Made by a program: the position numbers and the translations under genes. The notes beneath the pieces were generated by a model. It saw only the letters and a program-made list of their open reading frames with translations. It did no database searches and was not told the DNA's origin. 44,049 nucleotides of DNA from Nostoc sp. JL33 (GTDB lineage: Bacteria > Cyanobacteriota > Cyanobacteriia > Cyanobacteriales > Nostocaceae), in NCBI RefSeq assembly GCF_017114985.1, contig NZ_JABXKP010000043.1, positions 59,024-103,072 of the forward strand, in the 5' to 3' direction. Every line of letters begins with the position of its first letter. Within the stretch, counting starts at the first letter, position 1. Shown here piece after piece: positions 1 through 7,039 of the stretch.

Positions 1-174
1 TGGATTTGGAAGACGGCAGATTGGCAAGAGCGCGAGTCTTACGATATGTTCGGCATTGTCTACGAAGGACACCCAAATCTCAAGCGGCTTTTGATGCCGG
101 AAGATTGGGTAGGTTGGCCTTTGCGGAAGGATTATATCTCGCCTGATTTCTACGAGTTGCAAGACGCTTATTAG
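1..174 (+). CDS. ndhJ: NAD(P)H-quinone oxidoreductase subunit J, C-terminal part
   Basis: This is the last 57 codons of NdhJ, a hydrophilic-arm subunit of the thylakoid NDH-1 complex (respiration and cyclic electron flow). The frame is open from the first base and reads [16 protein letters not shown], then [23 protein letters not shown] and ends ELQDAY, which matches the conserved end of the NuoC/NdhJ family. The rest of the gene, and probably ndhC-ndhK before it, lies left of the window. A Rho-independent terminator follows at 241-276. The same 3' end is repeated with nonsense mutations at 1284-1526. Confidence 0.95.
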   Translation, partial: WIWKTADWQERESYDMFGIVYEGHPNLKRLLMPEDWVGWPLRKDYISPDFYELQDAY

Positions 175-184
175 AGATTGCTGA

Positions 185-219
185 ATAGAGACGCGATTCA
201 TCGCGTCTGTACAATTTAG
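185..219. repeat. 35-bp GAGACG-type palindromic mini-element with target duplication
   Basis: The core is a hairpin, gacgcga-ttca-tcgcgtc, flanked by AGA and TGTACAA. It is bracketed by the 6-bp direct repeat tgctga (179-184 and 220-225). The duplicated ndhJ tail at 1531-1536 has a single tgctga and no insert, so it acts as an empty site. Related palindromes lie at 10,261-10,323 and 24,970-25,000. The insertion with target duplication is seen directly; how the element moves is unknown. Confidence 0.75.
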
Positions 220-240
220 TGCTGAGTTTCGGCAGTGATT

Positions 241-276
241 AACCCCTTTCCGGTGGCGGAGAGGGGTTATGTTTTT
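241..276 (+). terminator. Rho-independent terminator of ndhJ
   Basis: The arms aacccct and aggggtt enclose an inner ttcc/gga pairing, followed by atgttttt. It sits 67 bp after the ndhJ stop. The same structure, with two substitutions in the loop region, occurs at 1552-1587 as part of the duplicated segment. Confidence 0.8.
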
Positions 277-282
277 GGTGTT

Positions 283-1191
283 TCATGTCAAGTTGGTTGA
301 CAAAACTTGCTGCAATTCATTGACTGTATTTACAGTTTTAATTGCCTGTTGAATTGCTTTTAATTTCTGCAAATCTGTAATTTGAGAGATTATCGGCATC
401 AATTCTAAACCTTGATTGCCAAACTTAATTTCTAATGCCAATTCAATCCCTGAATATAACTCCTCCTTTCTTCCTCGCAGTTCTCCGCGTGCTTCTCCGC
501 GTGCTTCTCCGCGTGCTTCTCCGCGTGCTTCTCCTTTGCTAAAAATTTCTTGATACCAAGGCGACTGCTCTAAAAGTGCCATATCCCACCTCAGAATTTG
601 TTGAACTATTGCACTATCTAATACAAAGGTAGCAAAAAATCCTAATACTGTTTCTAGTTGATTCAATTGTTCATCTGCACGTAATATTCGCAATGCGTCC
701 CGAATCGTAGACTCGTTATCACCTCCTTTGAGGATGGGTACAAATGGAAGTAGTGAGGGTAATGGTTGTGCAAAGGCAATATTTACATCAACTTCCCACA
801 GGTTAATGACACGGTAATCTTGAATAGCACGTAAACCAGCAATATTTAATTCATAACTTGTTGGTATTTCAGCGTCACTTGCCTTGAGGATATTAATTAG
901 TACTGGATACGTTGGCAAATTATATTTTTCTTCTGCAAGTGCTGTATAGGCACGCATCCTGCGCGGCATTTCTGGTTTATAGCGGAGTTGTAATTCGTTA
1001 AGAACGAGAAATTTTCCATACTGCGGACTTTCGACACGGATTAAAACATCACTTTCTCGACTTATCCACTGAAATTCTGAGTTGAGAATTTCGCCAGCAA
1101 CAATATCAGGAATTTGTGTTACCCATTTTACCCAGTTATCAGGTGCAAGGCTAATTAAGCGTTTGGTGCTGACATCGGCGGGTTTGATCAT
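283..1191 (-). CDS. Rpn-family putative recombination-promoting nuclease (PD-(D/E)XK-like)
   Basis: A 302-residue protein of the cyanobacterial Rpn/'putative transposase' type. The N-terminal half fits a PD-(D/E)XK-like fold: SDVLIRV with a candidate acidic residue D48, then FLVLNELQLRYKPEMPRRM with E66 and Q68 in the E-x-Q position typical of these proteins. Around residues 217-238 is a run of GEAR repeats encoded by a 12-bp tandem repeat. The C-terminal 60 residues resemble DUF4351. Known Rpn proteins promote RecA-independent recombination; activity here is inferred. The gene lies between two copies of the ndhJ 3' end, and its stop codon (283-285) falls inside the first copy's terminal sequence. 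Its direction opposes ndhJ, so it needs its own promoter, probably in 1192-1283. Confidence 0.75.
   Translation of the reverse strand: MIKPADVSTKRLISLAPDNWVKWVTQIPDIVAGEILNSEFQWISRESDVLIRVESPQYGKFLVLNELQLRYKPEMPRRMRAYTALAEEKYNLPTYPVLINILKASDAEIPTSYELNIAGLRAIQDYRVINLWEVDVNIAFAQPLPSLLPFVPILKGGDNESTIRDALRILRADEQLNQLETVLGFFATFVLDSAIVQQILRWDMALLEQSPWYQEIFSKGEARGEARGEARGEARGELRGRKEELYSGIELALEIKFGNQGLELMPIISQITDLQKLKAIQQAIKTVNTVNELQQVLSTNLT
479..538 (-). repeat. 12-bp tandem repeat coding for GEAR units
   Basis: About four to five copies of gcttctccgcgt in tandem inside the nuclease gene, translated on the minus strand as Gly-Glu-Ala-Arg. The last unit has drifted (GELR). Because the unit is a multiple of three, copy number can change without breaking the frame. 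The product is a charged linker between the nuclease-like domain and the DUF4351-like tail. Confidence 0.85.
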
Positions 1192-1283
1192 GGGGTTGTA
1201 AACGCACTGAAAGTTATAAAATAATTATACTTAAGACTGGATTACAGATATTCAGATTTTTGATTGGACTACTTATAGAAAGC

Positions 1284-1526
1284 GATCGCCCTGAAGAAGT
1301 ACGCTTAAAGGTGTTTTTACCACGGGAAAATCCTGTAGTGCCTTCTATGTAATGGATTTGGAAGACGGCAGATTGGCAAGAGCGCGAGTCTTACGATATG
1401 TTCGGCATTGTCTACGAAGGACACCCAAATCTCAAGCGGCTTTTGATGCCGGAAGATTGGGTAGGTTGGCCTTTGCGGAAGGATTATATCTCGCCTGATT
1501 TCTACTAGTTGCAAGACGCTTATTAG
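1284..1526 (+). pseudogene. Duplicated, broken 3' fragment of ndhJ
   Basis: From 1353 on, this copy matches bases 1-174 almost exactly, with one clear change: GAG to TAG (1506-1508). Upstream, the same frame reads DRPEEVRLKVFLPRENPVVPS, as expected for NdhJ just before WIWKT, and then Met-stop (TAA at 1350-1352) where the family has Val/Leu-Tyr. There is no start codon and there are two nonsense codons, so it cannot make NdhJ. The similarity continues through the terminator to about 1600. The intact ndhJ is the copy entering from the left edge. The high identity suggests a recent duplication or ongoing conversion. Confidence 0.9.
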
Positions 1527-1551
1527 AGATTGCTGAGTTTCAGTAGTGATT

Positions 1552-1587
1552 AACCCCTTTCCAGTAGCGGAGAGGGGTTATGTTTTT
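1552..1587 (+). terminator. Duplicated copy of the ndhJ terminator
   Basis: Same hairpin and T-rich tail as 241-276 (arms aacccct/aggggtt, then atgttttt). It is part of the duplicated segment that begins near 1284. It may now also end leftover transcription towards the NACHT gene, which converges from the right. Confidence 0.7.
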
Positions 1588-1684
1588 AGTGTTTCATGTA
1601 AAGGCGCAAAGAATAATGTAAGAGTATGGTCTAAATAAATGAAACCTGCTGTAGATTATTCCATAATTTTTAATCTTTAATTGC

Positions 1685-4480
1685 TTAACAATGCCAAGCT
1701 TTATAAAAGGCTGGATAAGTCATAGTTTGGGCACATTGCCAGATTACTTGATAGCAATCTTTGAATTGCTCGAAATCATTTTCATAATTTTCATCTAATA
1801 AATAATTTTTGAAAGCGGTGACAACTGCCTTCATATTCTCAGATTCTGTTAAAACTTTACTCAAGCTATATGCTGCTAGTCTACGAGTATATTCATCTTT
1901 AGAAGTACCGATTAACTCCACTAATGCAGTGATAGCTAAGGGATGATCTTTGGCTATTTTTCCTAACCTTTCTACTGCTAGCCTACGGGTATATTCATCT
2001 TCAGAAGTACGGATTAACTCTACTAACTCAGTGATAAATGTAGGATGATCTTTGACTATTTCCTCTAAGCTTTCTGCCGCTTGCCTATGGGTATATTTAT
2101 CATTTAAATCATGAATTAAATCCGCTAAAGCGGTAATAGCTGTAGGATTATCTTTATCTATTTTACCTAAGCTTCTTGCCACTATCCAACGCTTAAATTC
2201 ATTACGCAAGTCGTCAATTAAATCCACTAGTTTTATGATATCTATAGCATTGTATTTGACTATTTTTTTTAAACTTTCTGAAATTTGCATACAGCTATAT
2301 TCATCTTGAGAAGTACCAATTAACTCTTCTAATGCAGTAATAGCTGTAGGATGATATTTGGCTATTTTTTCTAAGTTTTCAGACGCTGGCATTTGGATAC
2401 TTTTCAATATAAAAGTATCCATGAAGTCCACTAGTATAGTGATGGCTGTAGGATTCTCTTTGTTAATTTTACCTAAGCTTCTTGCCGCTAGCATACAGGT
2501 TTGTTCATTTTGAGAAGTATGGATTAACTCCTCTAATGCATTAATGGCTTTTTTGCGATCCGTCTCTATCAGTACAGCCTTAGCCTTTTCTGCTATTCGT
2601 TGGTTAAATCTCTGCCACTTCTGTTTTTCTATATTTAAATAACCAAAGCCCCATCTGACGATTTGCTTCACGATCGCATCTGCTAAATCACAATCTTTAA
2701 ACTCGGCGATACCGGCTGCCGCGATAAAATAGGCTCGATATTCATAAAATCCTTTCCAGTCAGGAATTTGACTCTGACTGTTGCAGCCATCCTCAAATTC
2801 TACTAACGCTTTGATAAAATCTTTCTTTTGTTGCTCTTTTACATCTTCTCGCCCAAACCACAACAAAATTACCTCTTTCCACTGCGGTTCAAATATGCGA
2901 TATATTCCTTGTTCTGGGTTTTCAGGAACGTGCTTTAGAAAATAGTGCCAATCGTCAACAGCTAAGGCGGCGAAATATTCTTCAAAGGTGGCATGGTAGA
3001 AGGCATAAACCTTTTCTTTGCTAGAAGATTCAGCCGCAATCCCTACATGATTTAGCCAGCCCAGTTGCCAAGCTTTGTAAAACAGTGAAGTCTCATCATC
3101 TACATCTCCCAGTTCCTCACTGATAAAACTTTCCAGTAAGCGAAATCGTGAACTACCTTCGTTGATATCCCGCAAGGCTAAACGTCCCAAAGCCTGGTTT
3201 AAGTCATGTTGTTCTTTTTTACTGGTGCGGAAACGGTTTTGTTTCCATCTGTAGAACTGCTGCACACATTGATCATACAATCCCGCTTTTGTCTCTGGTA
3301 AATTCCCCTCCTCAGTCTGCCAAATACCACACAACAACGCCAACCGCAGGGGAGTTTGCACCAAGTCTTGCAGGCGTACCCGTTCGGCTGAGTCTAATTC
3401 TGTCTTTAACCGTTCTCCTTTTTCACTTAGGTTTCCAAACCAGTTATCAATAAACTGATGCACCTGTTGGGGATAGTCAAAGTCCAGTAGACGATAGGTT
3501 TCAAAGGTTTCTAGGGCGTTGACATCCGCTTGCCAAACATTCAGCCGACAAGTTAACACTACTCGTGATAAACGTAGCCATCCATTCAACTGACGGGAAA
3601 TTTCCTCTAATGGCTGGTGAGACGCTTCAGACATTTCATCTACGCCATCTAATAGTAGCCAGACTCGTCTCTGCTGAATTTGGTTTGTAAAGTCTTCCCG
3701 CACTTCCTGAATTAATTGTGTTGCAGGAATTGCTTGCTCAAGCCAACTATTACATATATATGTTTGAATATCTGTTAAAGTACCATTTCGCCCTAAGTCT
3801 GCCAGAGAAATCCAGACTGGTAAACCTAAGTTTTTCTCTAATACCCAAAAAGCTATAGTTTGCAGGAGTGTTGTTTTTCCTGCACCCGGTTCTCCAATCA
3901 CAGCTATTTGCTGGCCTTTGGTTTTACCTTCGCCGCCTTCTAAAATTTGACTCAAGAAAGCTTTATGCTCAAATCGCTGCTGCCTTTCATACTGCGGTTC
4001 ATAAAGACGTGTTCCCGCATCTGGGGAAAAGTTCCCCTTGTCGCGTTTATCTGTTTTTGTCCGTTGCACCAGCGCTAAAGGAACATAAATTTGTTCTTTG
4101 TCTTTTCTGGCACATTCATCCTGCATTAGGAAATTGCTGCTTATCCGCCGATGGGGTTCCAGCATCGTGCTACACACTTCGCGCCAGTTAATAAGAGTAG
4201 CTAAAATTTCAGGTGGCGGAGTCGTCGCTTTTGCATCAATTAAGTCTGTTAGTTCTAAATCTAAGGCTTTGGCGATCGCACTGGCATATTCCCAATCAAT
4301 ATCTTCTTTACCGCTAAAAAAGCGTTTAACCGTCTTCTCACTCACTCCGGCATTTGTTGCAATATCCAAATGGGTCAAAAACCTGTCATCATAATTACGT
4401 TTCGCAGCTTTTGCATTTAAAAGTTTTTCTTTTCCTTCTTCATTGACTCGAACACTATTGCGGTTTCGTGTTTCCCCCAT
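1685..4480 (-). CDS. XRE-HTH / NACHT NTPase / HEAT-repeat protein (STAND family)
   Basis: A 931-residue signal-transducing ATPase. Residues about 15-82 form an XRE-like helix-turn-helix (THLDIATNAGVSEKTVKRFFSG). The NACHT NTPase follows, with Walker A GEPGAGKTT at 196-204 and Walker B LLLDGVDEM at 275-283, including the extra acidic residue typical of NACHT. The tail from about 680 to 890 is a row of ~40-residue HEAT-like helical repeats (ITALVELIGTSKDEYTRRLA type), a probable sensor. Bacterial NACHT proteins include anti-phage proteins (bNACHT); whether this one is such is inference. There is no nuclease or TIR effector, so the XRE domain could itself be the output. It diverges from a small membrane protein gene at 4649. 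Confidence 0.85.
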   Translation of the reverse strand: MGETRNRNSVRVNEEGKEKLLNAKAAKRNYDDRFLTHLDIATNAGVSEKTVKRFFSGKEDIDWEYASAIAKALDLELTDLIDAKATTPPPEILATLINWREVCSTMLEPHRRISSNFLMQDECARKDKEQIYVPLALVQRTKTDKRDKGNFSPDAGTRLYEPQYERQQRFEHKAFLSQILEGGEGKTKGQQIAVIGEPGAGKTTLLQTIAFWVLEKNLGLPVWISLADLGRNGTLTDIQTYICNSWLEQAIPATQLIQEVREDFTNQIQQRRVWLLLDGVDEMSEASHQPLEEISRQLNGWLRLSRVVLTCRLNVWQADVNALETFETYRLLDFDYPQQVHQFIDNWFGNLSEKGERLKTELDSAERVRLQDLVQTPLRLALLCGIWQTEEGNLPETKAGLYDQCVQQFYRWKQNRFRTSKKEQHDLNQALGRLALRDINEGSSRFRLLESFISEELGDVDDETSLFYKAWQLGWLNHVGIAAESSSKEKVYAFYHATFEEYFAALAVDDWHYFLKHVPENPEQGIYRIFEPQWKEVILLWFGREDVKEQQKKDFIKALVEFEDGCNSQSQIPDWKGFYEYRAYFIAAAGIAEFKDCDLADAIVKQIVRWGFGYLNIEKQKWQRFNQRIAEKAKAVLIETDRKKAINALEELIHTSQNEQTCMLAARSLGKINKENPTAITILVDFMDTFILKSIQMPASENLEKIAKYHPTAITALEELIGTSQDEYSCMQISESLKKIVKYNAIDIIKLVDLIDDLRNEFKRWIVARSLGKIDKDNPTAITALADLIHDLNDKYTHRQAAESLEEIVKDHPTFITELVELIRTSEDEYTRRLAVERLGKIAKDHPLAITALVELIGTSKDEYTRRLAAYSLSKVLTESENMKAVVTAFKNYLLDENYENDFEQFKDCYQVIWQCAQTMTYPAFYKAWHC
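1850..2520 (-). repeat. Degenerate ~117-bp repeats coding for HEAT units
   Basis: The phrases ATTAACTC(C/T)ACTAA and GTGATAGCTGTAGGAT recur at about 117-bp steps within the 3' third of the NACHT gene, matching the ~39-residue HEAT-like unit. The copies at 1900-2100 are most alike, which points to recent internal duplication. Confidence 0.7.
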
Positions 4481-4648
4481 AATTAATGTATTTTTGCTAA
4501 TGAGGATATTTATAGTTTAAGGAGATTGGTTGATTTTATGAGGGTCAGAAAGAGTCAATTAATCACTGTCCCTGTCTGGTCCCTAAATGTCCAGCGTAGC
4601 ACTTGTCACTCAACGTAACTTTGTCTCATAACCACTTGAAACGGAGTT

Positions 4649-4894
4649 ATGACGATGACAAAGGTTAATAAAAACTTAGAGAACCCCACCCTGCAAGTGA
4701 AAAAGGGAGCAGAAGGACTTGATGTGAAGCCGCAAAAAGCTATCCCAGTGGTTGATGCTGGTTATGCACCATACCAAGTTGATGTTACACCTGTATTGCT
4801 GCAACAACCTTCTAGCCCATTTGCGATCGCACTCAGCATCTCTATCGTCATTGGTGCGATCGCTGCACTAATTAAAACCCTAAAATCTGGCTAG
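4649..4894 (+). CDS. Small single-pass membrane protein, unknown function
   Basis: 81 residues. A polar N-terminal half (about 1-57, with Pro/Val-rich PQKAIPVVDAGYAPYQVDV) is followed by one hydrophobic helix, residues about 58-75, and a short basic end, KTLKSG. A ribosome-binding sequence (acggag) lies just before the ATG. The gene diverges from the NACHT gene with a 168-bp spacer, so the two may share regulation. A C-terminal copy of it lies just downstream at 4941-5114. No family is recognised; a membrane partner of the NACHT protein is possible but is only suggested by position. Confidence 0.6.
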   Translation: MTMTKVNKNLENPTLQVKKGAEGLDVKPQKAIPVVDAGYAPYQVDVTPVLLQQPSSPFAIALSISIVIGAIAALIKTLKSG

Positions 4895-4940
4895 TCCTAG
4901 CATTCCGCCCGGAAGTTAGCTTCTGGGCTAATAGACCGAT

Positions 4941-5114
4941 ATGCAAATTATAAATGCTTACCAGGATAGAGTTACACGGATTCATCCGCAAAGTGCGATC
5001 GCACTCAGCATCTCCATCGTCGTTGGTGCCGCAGCTACGCCAGTCGTAGACATCGCTGGACTGATTAAAACCCTAAAATCTAGCTCATTTTTAATTGTTC
5101 TAATTTTTGTTTAA
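4941..5114 (+). pseudogene. Partial, rearranged copy of the small membrane protein gene
   Basis: An open frame of 57 codons. Its middle (SAIALSISIVVGA ... GLIKTLKS) copies the C-terminal helix of the 4649-4894 protein at 4820-4893. The copy carries a 21-nt in-frame insertion at about 5028-5048, coding for AATPVVD, which resembles the dispersed repeat at 30,836-30,866 and 30,945-30,975 in reverse orientation. The N-terminal part is unrelated to the parent, no ribosome-binding site is clear, and the end runs into the 3' part of the opposing gene. Probably a decayed duplicate, though still open. Confidence 0.5.
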
Positions 5115-5292
5115 TCAAAATTTCAACTTCTTCAATCTCAGCATTCGATTTTGGGATGTCAAAAGTCTCTGGAGACGCTTCAGATGTAAAGCGGTCAACA
5201 AAAGCACGAAACGCTGCTTTATTATTGGGGTGAGCAATGACGAAGGCTCTTAACTCGGTTTTGCTCATGCTGCTAAATTCTGGCTCAATCAC
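5080..5292 (-). CDS. DUF6887-like small protein
   Basis: About 70 residues, acidic and helical: a conserved-looking MSKTELRAFVIAHPNNKAAFRAFVDR segment, then an acidic tail rich in Glu and Lys. I recall this pattern as the DUF6887 family, which in cyanobacteria is usually encoded next to a DUF6888 gene, as here. I choose the GTG at 5290-5292 because it overlaps the TGA stop of the upstream gene (GTGA), a translational-coupling arrangement. A TTG at 5304 or the ATG at the internal Met are alternatives. Function unknown. Confidence 0.55.
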   Translation of the reverse strand: MIEPEFSSMSKTELRAFVIAHPNNKAAFRAFVDRFTSEASPETFDIPKSNAEIEEVEILIKQKLEQLKMS

Positions 5293-5462
5293 AAGAACCT
5301 CCAAAGACCATTGCGATAGATTTCTACCTCTATATTATCTCCTGCCAAAATAAATACATTACCTGTTTGTTCATCGAGGCGGACAATGTAAATAGGAGTG
5401 AATGTATTGGTCAAAGATTGACATAGTATGACACACCTGATGCCTTGTTCAGCAGTTGGCAA
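5289..5462 (-). CDS. DUF6888-like small protein (TTG start)
   Basis: 57 residues: MPTAEQGIRCVILCQSLTN, then FTPIYIVRLDEQTGNVFILAGD, ending NGLWRFL. This fits the DUF6888 pattern (PTxEQ start, central IRxDE, LAGD, WRFL end). An in-frame stop lies 15 bp upstream, so the start must be the TTG at 5460-5462. It overlaps the next gene by 4 nt. The pair is the size and layout of a toxin-antitoxin module, but no such activity is known to me. It is easily missed because it has no ATG. Confidence 0.6.
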   Translation of the reverse strand: MPTAEQGIRCVILCQSLTNTFTPIYIVRLDEQTGNVFILAGDNIEVEIYRNGLWRFL

Positions 5463-5565
5463 GATTTGTATACCTCATAACCGCATAGCTTGGAATCAGA
5501 ATAGCAGGTAAGGGGAAAATATCAAACCATCTCAAAAGTTTGATTAGCTTTATATTAATTTTAAT

Positions 5566-5593
5566 GGTGCGTTGTCACAAAGGTCAACGCACC
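5566..5593 (-). terminator. Possible terminator hairpin after the 5624-5992 gene
   Basis: Arms ggtgcgttg and caacgcacc (9 bp perfect) with a 10-nt loop, 30 bp after the stop of the minus-strand gene. The following bases on that strand are A/T rich (attaaaattaat) without a solid T-run, so termination is plausible but not certain. Confidence 0.4.
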
Positions 5594-5623
5594 CTTATCC
5601 AAAAAAGCGGCGAGTCCAAACAA

Positions 5624-5992
5624 TCACTTCACAGATATCACTGTTTGGTTTACTACTGGACGTGCTTTTTTACGGTCTGACCTGCGCGTTCCACCAGCCA
5701 TCTCATACTCATCACTACTTTTGCCATAGCGAGATGCAACATTTAACAGCATTTGCTCAGAATAAGTATTCAACTCTCGTTCTGCTTCTATTAATGCATT
5801 GTGTGTCTTATCTACTATTGTTTGTGCTTGATTATAAGCGCCTAGCTTTTCTCGTAACTCAATTACTTTTGTGTTGTAAGTAGTAATTGAAAACCCATTA
5901 CTAAAGTCTAACTCAGGGTTAATTGTCTGCATTCCTTCAATCCGTCGTTCAGCTTTGGTCAGTGACATGGAGTTTCGTTTCCGTTGCGTCAT
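5624..5992 (-). CDS. Conserved cyanobacterial hypothetical protein
   Basis: 122 residues, soluble, strongly charged at both ends. It starts MTQRKRNSMSLTKAERRIEGM, has a central helical stretch (about 45-85) with coiled-coil character (KVIELREKLGAYNQAQTIVD ... EAERELNTYSEQ), and ends YEMAGGTRRSDRKKARP, a basic tail. I recall similar proteins in Nostocales with the KSSDEYEMAGG motif, always hypothetical. No catalytic motif is visible. It stands alone, with palindromes on both sides. Confidence 0.7.
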   Translation of the reverse strand: MTQRKRNSMSLTKAERRIEGMQTINPELDFSNGFSITTYNTKVIELREKLGAYNQAQTIVDKTHNALIEAERELNTYSEQMLLNVASRYGKSSDEYEMAGGTRRSDRKKARPVVNQTVISVK

Positions 5993-6175
5993 ATAGTTTT
6001 CCTGTTTGGATTAATTTATAAATAACCCTGATGTTATACACGGAGTTATTTATATATCATCAAATTACGCAATAAGCAGATGCATCAGCCACAGTGAAGT
6101 TACAGAATTTTAAGAGCATTGGATGGCATTAGCCAACTAGATAGATGCGGGTATATTTGCTGAAATTTGTTGAGA

Positions 6176-6376
6176 AAAGCAGGTTTTGAAGTCGCAAAAG
6201 CAGGTTTTGAAGTCGCAAAAGCAGGTTTTGATGTCGCAAAAGCTGGTTTAGAAGTTGCAAAAGCAGGTTTTGAAGTCGCAAAAGCAGGTTTTGATGTCGC
6301 AAAAGCTGGTTTTGATGTCACAAAAGCTAGTTTTGAAGTCGCAAAAGCTGGTTTTGATGACGCAAAAGCTGGTTTA
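6176..6376. repeat. 21-bp minisatellite, 9.5 units
   Basis: Nine full and one partial copy of aaagcaggttttgaagtcgca in tandem. In the plus frame starting at TTG 6167 it codes for the heptapeptide KAGFEVA with changes that are mostly synonymous or conservative (E/D, F/L, V). The frame ends at 6391. The opposite strand is also open (ATSKPAF), as expected for a 21-bp unit, so openness alone does not prove coding. No ribosome-binding site or ATG is seen, so I list it as a repeat and not as a gene. Confidence 0.8.
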
Positions 6377-6400
6377 CCAGTGGTTAACTAGGGTTAAATC

Positions 6401-6537
6401 CTGACTTTTCACGGTATCTGGAAAACCTCTCTCTAAATCTCTCTCCTAAAAGGAGAGAGACTTTGAATTTTACCCCTTAGAGCGTCGGGAAGGGGGTTAG
6501 ATGCTTCGTGGCTTTTCCACATAACGTGAAAAGTCAG
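6401..6537. mobile_element. 137-bp miniature inverted-repeat element (MITE-like)
   Basis: The ends are perfect 13-bp inverted repeats, ctgacttttcacg (6401-6413) and cgtgaaaagtcag (6525-6537). The match continues inward with few mismatches for about 13 more bases (g/tatctggaaaa). Inside are a small hairpin (ctctctccta/aggagagag) and a C/G-rich segment. It has no coding capacity. A flanking target duplication is not clear. Confidence 0.6.
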
Positions 6538-6578
6538 AAAAGCCTTTCTAGTCGTCTTGAGACGAATGAGTGCTATTA

Positions 6579-6600
6579 GCCTCAGAATTTATTCTGAGGC
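6579..6600. terminator. Perfect 22-nt palindrome, possible terminator
   Basis: gcctcagaat-tt-attctgaggc, a 10-bp perfect stem. A second small palindrome, tcgtct-tg-agacga, lies at 6552-6565. No T-tract follows, so this could be an mRNA-end structure or another dispersed palindrome. Confidence 0.35.
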
Positions 6601-6769
6601 GGGCTAGATGAGAATGAAATAGCCCTGGATACCCATCTAGTAAACCAATAGTAACAACAGCTACCATCGCATCGGTTAGAGGGGGATGAGATGAAACACA
6701 CTAAAAATTTATTTTTATAAATGAAAATTTTATTTTATTTATGTGTTAGGTAGCTTTCAGGATGTTATC

Positions 6770-6823
6770 TGTATAATCTATCATTCAGTCTAAATTATGG
6801 AATGTATAATCTATCATTGAGTC
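6770..6823. promoter_or_regulatory. Paired 21-bp direct repeats upstream of the ATPase-TPR operon
   Basis: tgtataatctatcatt(c/g)agtc occurs at 6770-6790 and 6803-6823, starts 33 bp apart (about three helical turns), 217 bp before the ATPase start. Such spacing suits two protein dimers on one face of the DNA. The tataat inside each copy could also be a -10 element. The rest of 6541-7039 is A/T-rich and without a gene. Confidence 0.4.
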
Positions 6824-7039
6824 TTATTGATTATTGACCTCTGTTACTTATTTATAGGTTGAAATATGGAGATTAGAGCATCTCTTTTTAAGACATAACA
6901 TACCACTCACTTAGTAGTTATTTATTGACAGAATTTGAGAAGTTATGTAGGCAAACTCTATCCTAGACATTACCTAAACTTGTGCTTCAAAAATCATGAG
7001 CCATTATATGAATAGTTAGCACGTTTACGGCACTATCCA

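Noticed and set aside
283..1191. A classical insertion sequence
   Set aside because: The gene has no terminal inverted repeats or short target duplication; its flanks are long direct repeats of ndhJ.
1317..1514. Minus-strand open frame
   Set aside because: It is the antisense of the duplicated ndhJ fragment.
6176..6376. CRISPR-like array
   Set aside because: The 21-bp units are contiguous with no unique spacers, and no cas genes are present.
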